Source: Pseudomonas brassicacearum
GTDB lineage: Bacteria > Pseudomonadota > Gammaproteobacteria > Pseudomonadales > Pseudomonadaceae
Assembly: GCF_009601685.2 (NCBI RefSeq)
Contig: NZ_CP045701.2
Location: forward strand, 5,022,001-5,086,000
Reading direction: 5' to 3'
DNA: 64,000 bases
In this document: positions 30,544 to 38,901 of the stretch, one piece after another
How the letters are laid out: each line of letters opens with the position of its first letter
How positions within the stretch are numbered: the first letter of the stretch is position 1
Program-made: the position numbers and the translations under genes
The notes under the pieces: generated by a model
The model's database searches: none
Seen by the model: only the letters and a program-made list of their open reading frames with translations
What the model was told of the DNA's origin: nothing

Positions 30544-32499
30544 TCAGGCAACGTTCATGGTCTTGTGCGTCTCGATCAGATGCGCCACCACGCTCGGGTC
30601 GGCCAGGGTGGAGATATCACCCAACCCGTCGTACTCCGCCGTGGCGATCTTGCGCAGGATGCGGCGCATGATCTTGCCGGAACGGGTTTTCGGCAGCCCC
30701 GGCGCCCACTGGATCACGTCTGGCGAAGCAATCGGACCGATTTCCTTGCGCACCCAGTTCTTCAGTTCCAGGCGCAGGGCCTCGCTGGTTTCTTCGCCGG
30801 CATTGAGGGTGACATAAACATAGATGCCCTGCCCCTTGATGTCGTGCGGCACACCGACCACCGCCGCTTCGGCGACTTTCGGGTGGGCGACCATGGCGCT
30901 CTCGATCTCTGCCGTACCCATGCGGTGGCCGGACACGTTGAGCACGTCATCCACCCGACCGGTGATCCAGTAGTAGCCATCCTCGTCGCGACGCGCACCG
31001 TCACCGGTGAAGTACATGCCACTGAAAGTCTTGAAGTAGGTGTCGACAAAACGGTCATGGTCGCCGTACAGCGTACGCGCCTGGCCCGGCCACGAATCGA
31101 GGATCACCAGGTTGCCTTCGGCGGCGCCTTCGATCAGGTTGCCCAGGTTGTCCACCAACGCCGGCACCACACCGAAGAACGGACGCGTGGCCGAACCTGG
31201 CTTCAACGCCGTGGCGCCTGGCAACGGGCTGATCAGCACGCCACCGGTTTCGGTCTGCCACCAGGTGTCGACGATCGGGCAACGTTCCTTGCCAACATTC
31301 TTGTAGTACCAGTCCCAGGCTTCCGGGTTGATCGGCTCGCCCACCGAACCCAACAGGCGCAGGCTGCTGCCGTCAGCACCTTCGACGGCGGCGGTGCCCG
31401 AAGCCATCATCGCGCGGATGGCGGTCGGCGCGGTGTAGAGGATGCTGACCTTGTGCTTGTCGATAACCTTGGCCACCCGAGTAATGTCCGGGTAGTTCGG
31501 CACGCCTTCGAACAGCAGCGTGGTCGCGCCATTGGCCAACGGGCCGTAGACGATATAGCTGTGGCCGGTGACCCAACCTACGTCGGCGGTGCACCAGTAG
31601 ACCTCGCCTGGCTTGTAGTCGAACACCCGCTCATGGGTCAGCGCCGCGTACAACAAGTAGCCGGCCGTGGTGTGCTGCACGCCCTTGGGCTTGCCGGTGG
31701 AACCGGAGGTGTAGAGGATGAACAGCGCTTCCTCGGCGCCCATTTCCTTCGGCGCGCAAACGGTGCCGGCCACTTTCATCAGGTCTTCGTACCAGATGTC
31801 GCGGTGCGGGTTCCACTTGATGTTGCCAGCCGTGCGCTTGCACACGATGACTTTCTGGATGCTGCTGGTTTCCGGGTTGGTCAGCGCGTCATCGACGTTG
31901 GCCTTGAGCGGGATCTTCTTGCCGGCGCGAACGCCTTCGTCGGCGGTGATCACCACTTTGGATTTGCAGTCGATGATCCGGCCGGCCAGCGCTTCCGGCG
32001 AGAAACCGCCGAACACCACCGAGTGAATCGCACCGATCCGGGCACAGGCCAGCATGGCGACCACGGCCTCAGGGATCATCGGCATGTAGATGGTCACCAC
32101 GTCGCCACGGTGCACGTCCTGGCCACGCAGGGCGTTGGCGAACTTGCAGACTTCCTCATGCAGTTCGCGATAGGTGATGTTGCGACTCTCGGCCGGGTCA
32201 TCGCCCTCCCAGATAATCGCAATTTGATCGCCGCGCTCGGCCAGGTGACGGTCGAGGCAGTTGTAGGAAACGTTCAAGGTGCCGTCGGCGAACCACTTGA
32301 TGTCGACATGGTGATCGTCGAAGGACGTCTGCTTCACCGTGGTGAAAGGCTTGATCCAATCGAGGCGCTTGGCCTGCTCGCGCCAGAAACCGTCGGGGTT
32401 GACGACCGATTGCTGGTACATGGCCTTGTAGGTCGCCTCGTCAGTCAGCGTATTGGCCGCAACCTCGGGACGAACGGGATACACAGAAGCCGCACTCAT
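30544..32499 (-). CDS. acsA: Acetyl-coenzyme A synthetase
   Basis: The 651-residue AMP-forming synthetase activates acetate to acetyl-CoA. Motifs in order: the P-loop [14 protein letters not shown] (about 265), [14 protein letters not shown], the adenylate site [48 protein letters not shown], and the C-terminal [15 protein letters not shown], whose lysine is inactivated by acetylation in this family. The length equals that of Pseudomonas AcsA. It is a single-gene unit with its own terminator. Its position beside the arginine cluster is a conserved Pseudomonas arrangement. Confidence 0.97.
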   Translation of the reverse strand: MSAASVYPVRPEVAANTLTDEATYKAMYQQSVVNPDGFWREQAKRLDWIKPFTTVKQTSFDDHHVDIKWFADGTLNVSYNCLDRHLAERGDQIAIIWEGDDPAESRNITYRELHEEVCKFANALRGQDVHRGDVVTIYMPMIPEAVVAMLACARIGAIHSVVFGGFSPEALAGRIIDCKSKVVITADEGVRAGKKIPLKANVDDALTNPETSSIQKVIVCKRTAGNIKWNPHRDIWYEDLMKVAGTVCAPKEMGAEEALFILYTSGSTGKPKGVQHTTAGYLLYAALTHERVFDYKPGEVYWCTADVGWVTGHSYIVYGPLANGATTLLFEGVPNYPDITRVAKVIDKHKVSILYTAPTAIRAMMASGTAAVEGADGSSLRLLGSVGEPINPEAWDWYYKNVGKERCPIVDTWWQTETGGVLISPLPGATALKPGSATRPFFGVVPALVDNLGNLIEGAAEGNLVILDSWPGQARTLYGDHDRFVDTYFKTFSGMYFTGDGARRDEDGYYWITGRVDDVLNVSGHRMGTAEIESAMVAHPKVAEAAVVGVPHDIKGQGIYVYVTLNAGEETSEALRLELKNWVRKEIGPIASPDVIQWAPGLPKTRSGKIMRRILRKIATAEYDGLGDISTLADPSVVAHLIETHKTMNVA

Positions 32500-32953
32500 C
32501 TTTCTTACCTCGGTGAATAGTTGTTTTTGTATGATCCCGTTGTAGCCCGGGGCGGGCCTATAGAACCATTCGACGATGGTAGTAACAAGTCCCTACAAAA
32601 TGTCGGTACTAACGTGCAAGCCTCTGCCTGCCGGCATTTTCCTGTGTAAGAGCCGAGCCTGCGGGAGCCGAGTCAGTGGGAGCCGAGCTTGCTCGCGATG
32701 ACGGCAGCACATCCAACATAGATGCACAGCCCCCCATCTGCAGCGATTATTACCAGATCAACCAACAGTGTTTATCAAAACCACGGCTTTTTGCGCCCAC
32801 CCTCACCTTCTAAAATCCACCTCGCCAACCGGCAAACACGATTAGCGCAACACAGCCCCCACGAAGGCCGTTAATCAAACTTCCAAAATCAGCTCCACAC
32901 GCAACCCTAAAAAGGTTGCGTGACCCCACTCGACCTCAAGAAAGGTGAATTAG
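32500..32953. other. Divergent intergenic region upstream of acsA and a DUF2790 gene
   Basis: These 454 bp contain the acsA promoter, REP fragments at 32655-32705 and a leader hairpin (CACGCAACC/GGTTGCGTG, 32898-32922) about 30 bp before the DUF2790 start. No gene is evident. Confidence 0.5.
32655..32705 (+). repeat. REP fragments
   Basis: Two degraded REP cores (GCGGGAGCCGAG, GTGGGAGCCGAGCTTGCTCG) lie in tandem upstream of acsA. Confidence 0.65.
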
Positions 32954-33217
32954 ATGAAAGCTTTATGGGTTCTGGTCCTCGGCAGCCTTTGCGCCACCGC
33001 GATGGCAGACGAGGCCCCGACCGATGCTGCACAGCAAAAACCGGCCATTGAGGAGTACACCTACTCCACCCACTTGGACATCGCCAAAGTCATCTCCATG
33101 AGCGAGATCCCGAACGTCTGCGAAGTGGTCCCGGCGAAGATGGAATATGAAGATTCAAAAGGCCAGCGCCACATCCTGCGCTACAGCATCATGGGCAACG
33201 GCTGCTCCAACGGCTGA
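32954..33217 (+). CDS. Small secreted DUF2790 protein
   Basis: The 87-residue protein has a signal peptide (MKALWVLVLGSLCATAMADE) and a C-terminal DUF2790 domain (EEYTYSTHLDIAKVISMSEIPNVCEVVPAKMEYEDSKGQRHILRYSIMGNGCSNG). DUF2790 is a periplasmic domain largely confined to Pseudomonas. Its function is unknown, and two cysteines may form a disulfide. AAGGTG precedes the ATG. The next gene, another tiny secreted protein, starts 32 bp later and is probably co-transcribed. Confidence 0.85.
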   Translation: MKALWVLVLGSLCATAMADEAPTDAAQQKPAIEEYTYSTHLDIAKVISMSEIPNVCEVVPAKMEYEDSKGQRHILRYSIMGNGCSNG

Positions 33218-33249
33218 TTGACTTAATAAAGGAATTTGGAGCAACCACC

Positions 33250-33465
33250 ATGAAAACCAACCTGATCCTGGCCTTGACCCTGTCCGTACTGGCCGCCAAT
33301 ACCTTCGCCGCCGACGGGTTTGATCGCACTGGCTCCGCCGTCGCCGAAGACGGTTACGACCACACCGGCTCCGCTACCGTCGCAGAGGACGGCTACAGCC
33401 GCACCGGCTCTGCTACCGTTGCCGCCGATGGCTACGATCGCACCCGTTCAGCCCGCATCGGCTGA
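33250..33465 (+). CDS. Small secreted protein made of four 12-14-residue repeats
   Basis: The 71-residue product has a signal peptide (MKTNLILALTLSVLAANTFA) followed only by four imperfect repeats: ADGFDRTGSA, VAEDGYDHTGSA, TVAEDGYSRTGSA, TVAADGYDRTRSA. The consensus is (A/E)DGY-D-R-T-G-S-A. GGAG eight bases upstream supports the start. No enzyme or domain is recognised. Such low-complexity, charged and aromatic repeats suit a periplasmic binding or structural peptide. It follows the DUF2790 gene in the same orientation. Confidence 0.8.
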   Translation: MKTNLILALTLSVLAANTFAADGFDRTGSAVAEDGYDHTGSATVAEDGYSRTGSATVAADGYDRTRSARIG

Positions 33466-33955
33466 TCATTACTGACATTTTCCATGGCCCGGTTTCGATC
33501 GGGCCTGGTTGTGTCTGGAACCGCCGAAAACCCTCCACAAACACAACATGTAGTGCAAAACCGCAAAAACCGCTGGTTTTTTGATCAAAAAAAACCGCGA
33601 TCCGCTCCATGCAAAAAAAATCTTCAGCGGCCAAAGCCTTGTAAACCCTCGCTCCCACGCGGATATGCCGCCCGCGCCCCCTTCTGTGAGCTATTTCGTC
33701 GCAGCACGTAGGCAAAAAAGTCCTTATAATGCCGCCTTAAACGGGCCTGCAATATTCCCTTACAGGGGATCACGCCAACCTGGAGCCCACGCAGAGGCCA
33801 ATCGCCTCCTCGCGTTCACAGCCGCTCCGGAATGACCCGTACATTTTTCTGTTTATTGCCTGCGTCAGCTGCTGCAACAAACGATTTTTCCAAGATCCAC
33901 CGCGGCCAGTAGGCCTTCATCGGGCATCTGGCCCTCACGCAGGAGACGACACGTC
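33466..33955. other. nrdB upstream region
   Basis: The 490-bp region opens with a hairpin (GGCCCG-GTTTCGAT-CGGGCC, about 33487-33507) that may end the preceding unit. It has an AT-rich inverted repeat (GGTTTTTTGATCAAAAAAAACC region, about 33575-33596), a TATAAT at 33725-33730 and an NrdR-like box. No gene is supported. Confidence 0.5.
33541..33556. promoter_or_regulatory. Possible NrdR box
   Basis: ACACAACATGTAGTGC resembles the NrdR consensus (acaCwAtATaTwGtgt) with the outer CA/TG elements kept. It is single, whereas NrdR boxes usually come in pairs, and lies about 170 bp before the best -10 hexamer, so support is weak. Confidence 0.28.
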
Positions 33956-35203
33956 ATGCTGAGCTGGGACGAATTCGACAAAGAAGACGGCGAAGTTGCT
34001 GTAAAAGGCGCCAACGCCGGCCACGCTTCTGAAGCCAACATGGACCGCCTCGACAGCGCCGGCGGTGCCGCCGCCCTCGAAGCACGGGCCGTGACGGCCA
34101 GCGACTCGGCCGCGATCATTCGCGCCAAGGCCGCCCTCGACAAACTCGACGTTGCCGAAGGCCTCGCCGAACTCGAAGGCGCCTCCGCCCGTGTCGCCGT
34201 CGATGAAAAGCGCATGATCAACTGCCGCGCCGACCTCAACCAGCTCGTGCCATTCAAATATGACTGGGCCTGGCAGAAGTACCTGGACGGCTGCGCAAAC
34301 CACTGGATGCCGCAAGAAGTCAACATGACCGCCGACATCGCCCTCTGGAAAACCCCGGAAGGCCTGACCGACGACGAGCGCCGCATCGTGATGCGCAACC
34401 TGGGCTTCTTCTCCACCGCCGACTCCCTGGTTGCCAACAACCTGGTCCTGGCCGTGTATCGCCTGATCACCAACCCGGAATGCCGCCAGTACATCCTGCG
34501 CCAGGCGTTCGAAGAGGCGATCCACACCCACGCCTACCAGTACTGCATCGAATCGCTGGCCATGGATGAAGGCGAAATCTTCAACATGTACCACGAGATC
34601 CCATCGGTCGCGAAAAAAGCCGCCTGGGGCCTGAAATACACCCGTTCGATCTCCGATCCGAAGTTCGAAACCGGCACCCCGGACACCGACAAAGAGTTGC
34701 TGCGCAACCTGATCGCTTACTACTGCGTCCTGGAAGGCATCTTCTTCTACTGCGGCTTCACCCAGATCCTTTCCATGGGCCGCCGCAACAAAATGACCGG
34801 CGTCGCCGAGCAGTTCCAGTACATCCTGCGCGACGAATCCATGCACCTGAACTTCGGCATCGACGTGATCAACCAGATCAAAATCGAAAACCCACACCTG
34901 TGGGATGCCGAGATGAAGGAAGAAGCGACCCAGATGATCCTGCAAGGGACCCAACTGGAGATCGAATACGCCCGCGACACCATGCCTCGCGGCGTGCTGG
35001 GCATGAACGCGGCGATGATGGAGGACTACCTCAAGTTCATCGCTAACCGTCGTTTGTCGCAGATTGGGTTGAAGGAAGAGTATCCAGGTACGACTAACCC
35101 GTTCCCTTGGATGAGCGAGATCATGGACTTGAAGAAAGAGAAGAACTTCTTTGAGACGCGCGTGATTGAGTATCAGACCGGTGGGGCTTTGAGCTGGGAT
35201 TGA
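33956..35203 (+). CDS. nrdB: Class Ia ribonucleotide reductase beta subunit
   Basis: The 415-residue R2 subunit holds the diiron centre and tyrosyl radical used by NrdA to reduce ribonucleotides. Iron ligand motifs are visible: FFSTADSL (Asp/Glu helix region), [16 protein letters not shown] (E and H ligands) and [10 protein letters not shown] (E and H). The C-terminus GALSWD fits the tail that docks to NrdA. Residues 1-60 form an N-terminal extension also present in other Pseudomonas NrdB. Its usual partner nrdA is not adjacent: acsA and two small secreted-protein genes lie upstream. Confidence 0.96.
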   Translation: MLSWDEFDKEDGEVAVKGANAGHASEANMDRLDSAGGAAALEARAVTASDSAAIIRAKAALDKLDVAEGLAELEGASARVAVDEKRMINCRADLNQLVPFKYDWAWQKYLDGCANHWMPQEVNMTADIALWKTPEGLTDDERRIVMRNLGFFSTADSLVANNLVLAVYRLITNPECRQYILRQAFEEAIHTHAYQYCIESLAMDEGEIFNMYHEIPSVAKKAAWGLKYTRSISDPKFETGTPDTDKELLRNLIAYYCVLEGIFFYCGFTQILSMGRRNKMTGVAEQFQYILRDESMHLNFGIDVINQIKIENPHLWDAEMKEEATQMILQGTQLEIEYARDTMPRGVLGMNAAMMEDYLKFIANRRLSQIGLKEEYPGTTNPFPWMSEIMDLKKEKNFFETRVIEYQTGGALSWD

Positions 35204-35236
35204 TCCGAAAGAAAAATCCTAGGCTCCACGCATAAC

Positions 35237-35264
35237 TAAAAACCCCGTGAAAACGGGGTTTTTG
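35237..35264 (+). terminator. Terminator of nrdB
   Basis: AAAAACCCCGT-GAAA-ACGGGGTTTTT forms a perfect stem 34 bp after the nrdB stop. Confidence 0.9.
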
Positions 35265-35594
35265 TATTTCTACAGGACCAAAACTGCGTTTAACTCTGGG
35301 ACCGGCACACTACCTTTACCCTACGAAAAACTCAGAATCTTTCCGCATTGACGCCGTATCGTCTCGTTACCTATCTTAGTCGCAGGTGCCTAAGAAACGC
35401 CCAACGTAGTAGCTAATCGCCAAACATAGAACCGCGTACTGTCTAAGGACATTAGTCATTCTGTGCAGGGCAATAGCTTGTTGGGATTTTTCTTGCATCC
35501 TCTACGTCGGGCTCGCGCCGCTAACCTTCGAACGTAGAGGTGGTTATGCCCACAAGAACGCTGCTCTGCTCTCCGTATACCTCGGAGACCCATC
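35265..35594. other. Leader of the BRO-domain gene
   Basis: The 330-bp stretch is lower in GC than the surroundings. It contains a long-range inverted repeat CCTCTACG (35499-35506)/CGTAGAGG (35533-35540), placed 55 bp before the BRO gene, which may be a leader hairpin or operator. No coding frame is evident. Confidence 0.45.
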
Positions 35595-36104
35595 ATGCCT
35601 GATGCTTACATTCCGGCGGTTTTCACCCGTCACAACCTCCATCTGCATACCCTCTTGGTTGAAAACCAAGCTTGGTTCAGTGCCTCAGATTTGGGTCGCT
35701 TTATGAGCAAGCACCTTGATGAGCGCATGACACGCAAGCTTGACCCTGATCAGCGCCGGATGATGCTCGTGCATGTCCACGGTTTGACTGAAGAGCGTCT
35801 GATGCTGAGCGAGTCGGGCGTCTATGCATTGCTGGTTTATCACTACTGCCCTGAGTATCGATTGCTGCGTGAGTGGATCACGCATCAGATAGTGCCAACC
35901 CTGCGGGATGAGCGCCACTCGCATAAGGTGGAGCGGCCGACGTTGAGCGTGTTGGATTGGCCAAAGATGTCGCTCTGCATGTTGCACTGGCAGGATGAGC
36001 CATGGATTCGCTTGCGGGATATGCCGGCGGTGCTGGTGGATGATCCGTTTAGTCAGCATGAATCCTGGTGGCGGAGAGCTTCTCGTATTTTGCGAGGGTT
36101 CTGA
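35595..36104 (+). CDS. BRO-N domain protein (phage antirepressor-like)
   Basis: The 169-residue protein has a BRO/Ant N-terminal DNA-binding domain: TRHNLHLHTLLVENQAWFSASDLGRFM, then VHGLTEERLMLSESGVYALLVYHYCPEYRLLREWITHQIVPTLR. These domains are found in phage antirepressors and prophage remnants. The C-terminal 60 residues match nothing I recognise (LSVLDWPKMSLCMLHWQDEPWIRLRDMPAVLVDD repeats the BRO-like layout weakly). GGAG seven bases upstream supports the ATG. It is isolated, with its own terminator, among other horizontally acquired fragments. Confidence 0.8.
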   Translation: MPDAYIPAVFTRHNLHLHTLLVENQAWFSASDLGRFMSKHLDERMTRKLDPDQRRMMLVHVHGLTEERLMLSESGVYALLVYHYCPEYRLLREWITHQIVPTLRDERHSHKVERPTLSVLDWPKMSLCMLHWQDEPWIRLRDMPAVLVDDPFSQHESWWRRASRILRGF

Positions 36105-36118
36105 GATTCAATCGGAAG

Positions 36119-36148
36119 CCGTCGTCCGTGTTCGGGCGGCGGTTTTTT
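36119..36148 (+). terminator. Terminator of the BRO gene
   Basis: CCGTCGTCCG-TGTT-CGGGCGGCGG pairs with two G-U pairs at RNA level and is followed by six T. Confidence 0.7.
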
Positions 36149-36165
36149 GTTGGGAATATTGAATT

Positions 36166-36210
36166 GGGGCTGCTGCGCAGCCCAGCGGGAGCAAGCTCCC
36201 TCGCCACAGG
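36166..36210 (+). repeat. REP-like element of a second subfamily
   Basis: GGGGCTGCTGCGCAGCCCAG followed by CGGGAGCAAGCTCCCTCGCC. The same layout recurs at 36803-36847 with GGGGATAAATCCCC as the second hairpin, a REP family distinct from the GTGGGAGC type. Confidence 0.7.
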
Positions 36211-36354
36211 TGTCAGGTCATAGGTTGGTGTAGGACTTGGTTGCTGCGTTGTTTTGCGAATCGCGAGCAGGTTCGCGCCGCTTTGGCGGTGTGGAATAGT
36301 GGTTTCGGGAAACAGCTAGTTTCTGTTGGACGAAAAAATATATGGGGATATGTA

Positions 36355-36546
36355 ATGACGAAAAAAATCAGAAGTGAGGCCTTCAAGTCGATCCACAGTT
36401 CGGCCGAAGCACTGCTGAAAATCGGTACTATCGACAAGGCCACCATGCGAGAGTTTGACGAGGCCTGCATGGCTGAGGTGCCTGCTGAAATCTCAGATCA
36501 GGAAGACTCGTCTGCACTCAGAGCCGGCCCTCAAAACCCTCGATGA
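36355..36546 (+). pseudogene. Truncated HigA-type antitoxin (N-terminal fragment)
   Basis: The 63-codon frame starts MTKKIRSEAFKSIHSSAEALLKIGTIDKATMREFDEACM, which is the N-terminus of HigA/YgiT-group antitoxins. These normally continue for another 50-60 residues with an XRE helix-turn-helix. Here the match stops near residue 45 and the frame ends in unrelated sequence. GGGGA lies seven bases before the ATG and the upstream DNA is AT-rich, so the promoter may survive. No HigB toxin gene is beside it. The break coincides with the start of antisense antitoxin-like sequence (36518-36694), so a deletion that joined two modules is likely. Confidence 0.6.
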
Positions 36547-36694
36547 TGTCCTCGGGGGTGCGGTCAAAATCCGCTGGCATCCGAATCTTTCCCTTCAACC
36601 GCCCAGGCTTGCGCGCCTCCAGATAAGGCTTGCCGGTCTTGGTGATCACCACTCTAATGATTTCCCTGCGCCGTTCACCGATGCTCTCTTTCAT
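36518..36694 (-). CDS. Short Phd/YefM-antitoxin-like protein, possibly N-terminally degraded
   Basis: The 58-residue frame reads MKESIGERRREIIRVVITKTGKPYLEARKPGRLKGKIRMPADFDRTPEDIIEGFEGRL. VVITKTGKP and the tail LKGKI...DFD..PEDIIEGFEG match the toxin-binding C-terminus of Phd/VapB-type antitoxins. The N-terminal DNA-binding part is about 10 residues shorter than usual. A nested palindrome typical of toxin-antitoxin autoregulation lies directly upstream. It overlaps the HigA fragment tail-to-tail and has no toxin gene beside it. Confidence 0.42.
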   Translation of the reverse strand: MKESIGERRREIIRVVITKTGKPYLEARKPGRLKGKIRMPADFDRTPEDIIEGFEGRL

Positions 36695-36716
36695 AGAAGT
36701 TTCCCATTTACTGCTT

Positions 36717-36761
36717 CCGGCAATATATTGCCGGTTATCTGAAAGGTTGAGCTATAACCGG
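36717..36761. promoter_or_regulatory. Nested palindromic operator upstream of the Phd-like gene
   Basis: CCGGCAATATATTGCCGG (36717-36734) is an 18-bp perfect palindrome. Its right arm CCGGTTAT (36731-36738) pairs in turn with ATAACCGG (36754-36761). Overlapping palindromes just upstream of the 36694 start are what autoregulated antitoxin operons show. Confidence 0.6.
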
Positions 36762-36802
36762 CATTATGATACCGATTTATCCGAGTTTGGGGCCGTAAAA
36801 CC

Positions 36803-36847
36803 GGGGCTGCTACGCAGCCCAGCGGGGATAAATCCCCTCGCCACAGG
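36803..36847 (+). repeat. REP-like element, second copy of the minor subfamily
   Basis: GGGGCTGCTACGCAGCCCAG is followed by CGGGGATAAATCCCCTCGCC, the same two-hairpin layout as at 36166-36210. Confidence 0.7.
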
Positions 36848-36898
36848 TTGGTGTCAGGGCGCAGGTGGGTGGCAGGCTTGATGGTTGGGTTGGGTTTG

Positions 36899-36926
36899 GG
36901 AATCGCGAGCAGGCTCGCTCCCACAG
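36899..36926 (-). repeat. REP element (single)
   Basis: ATCGCGAGCAGGCTCGCTCC followed by CACAGG is a reverse-oriented REP core. Confidence 0.7.
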
Positions 36927-37011
36927 GGGGGTTGTGGTGTGTTGAAACTTTGGGTGCAGCCCGTCGCGTCCTTCGGTATTAATACACTTCCTCTCATGGA
37001 CCCGAGCCCCG

Positions 37012-38004
37012 ATGAAATTCGACACTGCCCACTGCCTCAGCCTCGATACCAAGCTTTCGATCTATGACGTTCGGGATCTGAATTTCGACGAGACCATGGC
37101 CTTCGATTCGGCCAAGGAGCGCTTTCAGTGCCCCAATGATGCCTGTCGGGCGGCGTTTGATGAGGACAATCGGCTGACGACGTTCAACGCCAAGAACGTC
37201 AATTACATCCGCACGCCACATTTCAAGAATCAGCCAACTACCCGGCATATCGAAGGCTGTCCTTATGTCAGTCCGAAAACGCCGGGGCTGGATGCGGAAA
37301 GTGTTGAGGCGGAAACGGATGACGACCGTGAGGAGCATTTTCCGTCGGAGCTGTTGCTGACTCGGCGTCAGTACATACGTAAGCCGTCCGATCCGTCGAA
37401 GGATGTTGAAGCAGCGACTCGGCCTACGTCCCCCTCCGTATCGTCCCATGGTGATGACGCCCACTCCGCCCATGATTCGACACCCGACAAGACCAGCGTC
37501 TTCGCCCACCCGGTGGAGTGTTTTGTGTCGAACTTCACAGACAAGGACCTGCTCAAGCGCAAGCTGTTGAAGATTGGCGAGCACACCGCGCCCTATGGAT
37601 CGTTCTTCAAGAAGATCGAGTACTTGCAGGACAACAAGGGCTTGATTTACTGGGGCAAGATCAAGGAGATAAAGGATTACACGCAAAGCTTTCGCATCGA
37701 TTTCGAAGCAAAGATCTGGTTCAAGCAACCGGACGAGGCGAAGAAGAAGCCTTACTCAGTCAACGTTTACCTGAGCAAGAAGCTGATCGATAACTACCGC
37801 AAGCGCAAAGCGTTCCTGGAAGAGATCAAGCATGCCGTCGACAGTGACGCGCCGTTGTATTGCTTCTTTTATGGCGTGACGCCGGAGTTGAAACAGGTGC
37901 CGAGCAAGAAGAACCCGGAAGAAACGTTCGGGGTGTTCAGTGCCAATATCGAGAACCTGGATCACTTCATTATTCGGGAAGCGCCGGGGTTGGTAGGTAA
38001 ATAG
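37012..38004 (+). CDS. Unrecognised protein with N-terminal Cys/His cluster
   Basis: I cannot assign this 330-residue protein to a family. Residues 36-85 contain a possible zinc site: CPNDACRAAF (C-x4-C), TPHFKN and HIEGCPY (H-x3-C), resembling the N-terminal CoiA-like or restriction-associated finger that recognises nucleic acids. Residues 90-165 are acidic, Ser/Thr-rich and probably disordered. Residues 165-325 form a compact alpha/beta domain (CFVSNFTDKDLLKRKLLKIGEHTAPYGSFFKKIEYL, LIYWGKIKEIKDY, FRIDFEAKIWFK, SVNVYLSKKLIDNYRKRKAFLEEI). Coding is supported by the even, full-length frame. Neighbouring phage and toxin-antitoxin fragments suggest acquisition. A defence role is conceivable but unproven. 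Confidence 0.75.
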   Translation: MKFDTAHCLSLDTKLSIYDVRDLNFDETMAFDSAKERFQCPNDACRAAFDEDNRLTTFNAKNVNYIRTPHFKNQPTTRHIEGCPYVSPKTPGLDAESVEAETDDDREEHFPSELLLTRRQYIRKPSDPSKDVEAATRPTSPSVSSHGDDAHSAHDSTPDKTSVFAHPVECFVSNFTDKDLLKRKLLKIGEHTAPYGSFFKKIEYLQDNKGLIYWGKIKEIKDYTQSFRIDFEAKIWFKQPDEAKKKPYSVNVYLSKKLIDNYRKRKAFLEEIKHAVDSDAPLYCFFYGVTPELKQVPSKKNPEETFGVFSANIENLDHFIIREAPGLVGK

Positions 38005-38009
38005 CAACC

Positions 38010-38825
38010 CTATCCCAGCGACATTCCGCCCATTACCACCAGCAATAACCCCACATACACCCACGCATGCAATTGATCGGGTATCCGCCCGATCCACGGC
38101 GTTGCCAGACGAATCCCCACTAACGCGCCGAGTGTCAGCACAGCGAAGGCCATCAAGTCGACGTAACCGACAAACCACGGTCCCAAATCAAACTCGGTAA
38201 AACCGGCCATGGCCATGTAAGTCAGCGTCCCGGCCACCGCAACCGGCAAACTTAGTGGATTAGCCATGGACGTCGCGCGCGACATGTTCAGCCCGCAACG
38301 ACGCAATAACGGCACGGTCATGACACTGCCACCCACGCCCAGAAAAGTGGCGATAGCGCCGATGCTGATTCCGCCTACTGAGACCTCTGCCCTGCCCAAT
38401 CGCCGTGGGATTACAGCGTCAGACTGTGTCAGAAAACCGCGTCTGAACAAGCAATCCAGAATGGTCACGCCCAGATAAACGATGAAGGCATAGCGAATGA
38501 CTTCGCTACTCGCCCACATCGCTGCAATGGCGCCGACAATAGCGCCCAGGCCGATGAAGCCGCCCAACGGCCACACGTAGTGGCGAATGAGGTTACCAGC
38601 GCGCTGATGTTTCACCGTGGCGATCAGCGCGTTGACGATCATCACGCAGGTCGAGGTGGCCACGGCAATATGCATCGCCGATTGGCCGATAGGGTCGTCA
38701 GCGCCGTGGCTGGCGGTGAGCATGCGGTATAGCAAGGGCACCACAACGAATCCGCCGCCGAAGCCGAACAACACAGCCGTCACACCACTCAAGCAGCCGA
38801 AGCAGGCAAGCAATACATAGAACAT
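38010..38825 (-). CDS. TauE/SafE family membrane transporter
   Basis: The 271-residue protein has about eight hydrophobic helices in two homologous halves. The repeat signatures are GCLSGVTAVLFGFGGGFVVVPLL near the N-terminus and VGGISIGAIATFLGVGGSVMTVPLLRRCG in the middle. Family members export sulfite or other sulfur-containing organic anions. ATG 38825 precedes the first helix; an earlier in-frame ATG would overlap the divergent AraC gene. The substrate is unknown. The stop lies 5 bp from the converging 37012-38004 gene. Confidence 0.85.
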   Translation of the reverse strand: MFYVLLACFGCLSGVTAVLFGFGGGFVVVPLLYRMLTASHGADDPIGQSAMHIAVATSTCVMIVNALIATVKHQRAGNLIRHYVWPLGGFIGLGAIVGAIAAMWASSEVIRYAFIVYLGVTILDCLFRRGFLTQSDAVIPRRLGRAEVSVGGISIGAIATFLGVGGSVMTVPLLRRCGLNMSRATSMANPLSLPVAVAGTLTYMAMAGFTEFDLGPWFVGYVDLMAFAVLTLGALVGIRLATPWIGRIPDQLHAWVYVGLLLVVMGGMSLG

Positions 38826-38901
38826 CGAGGAGAATCCGTGGAATAGGAGGCGCCCACGATAGGTCAGCGAAGCTTGGCCAGCTGTAGCAAACAGGCCAAT
38901 A

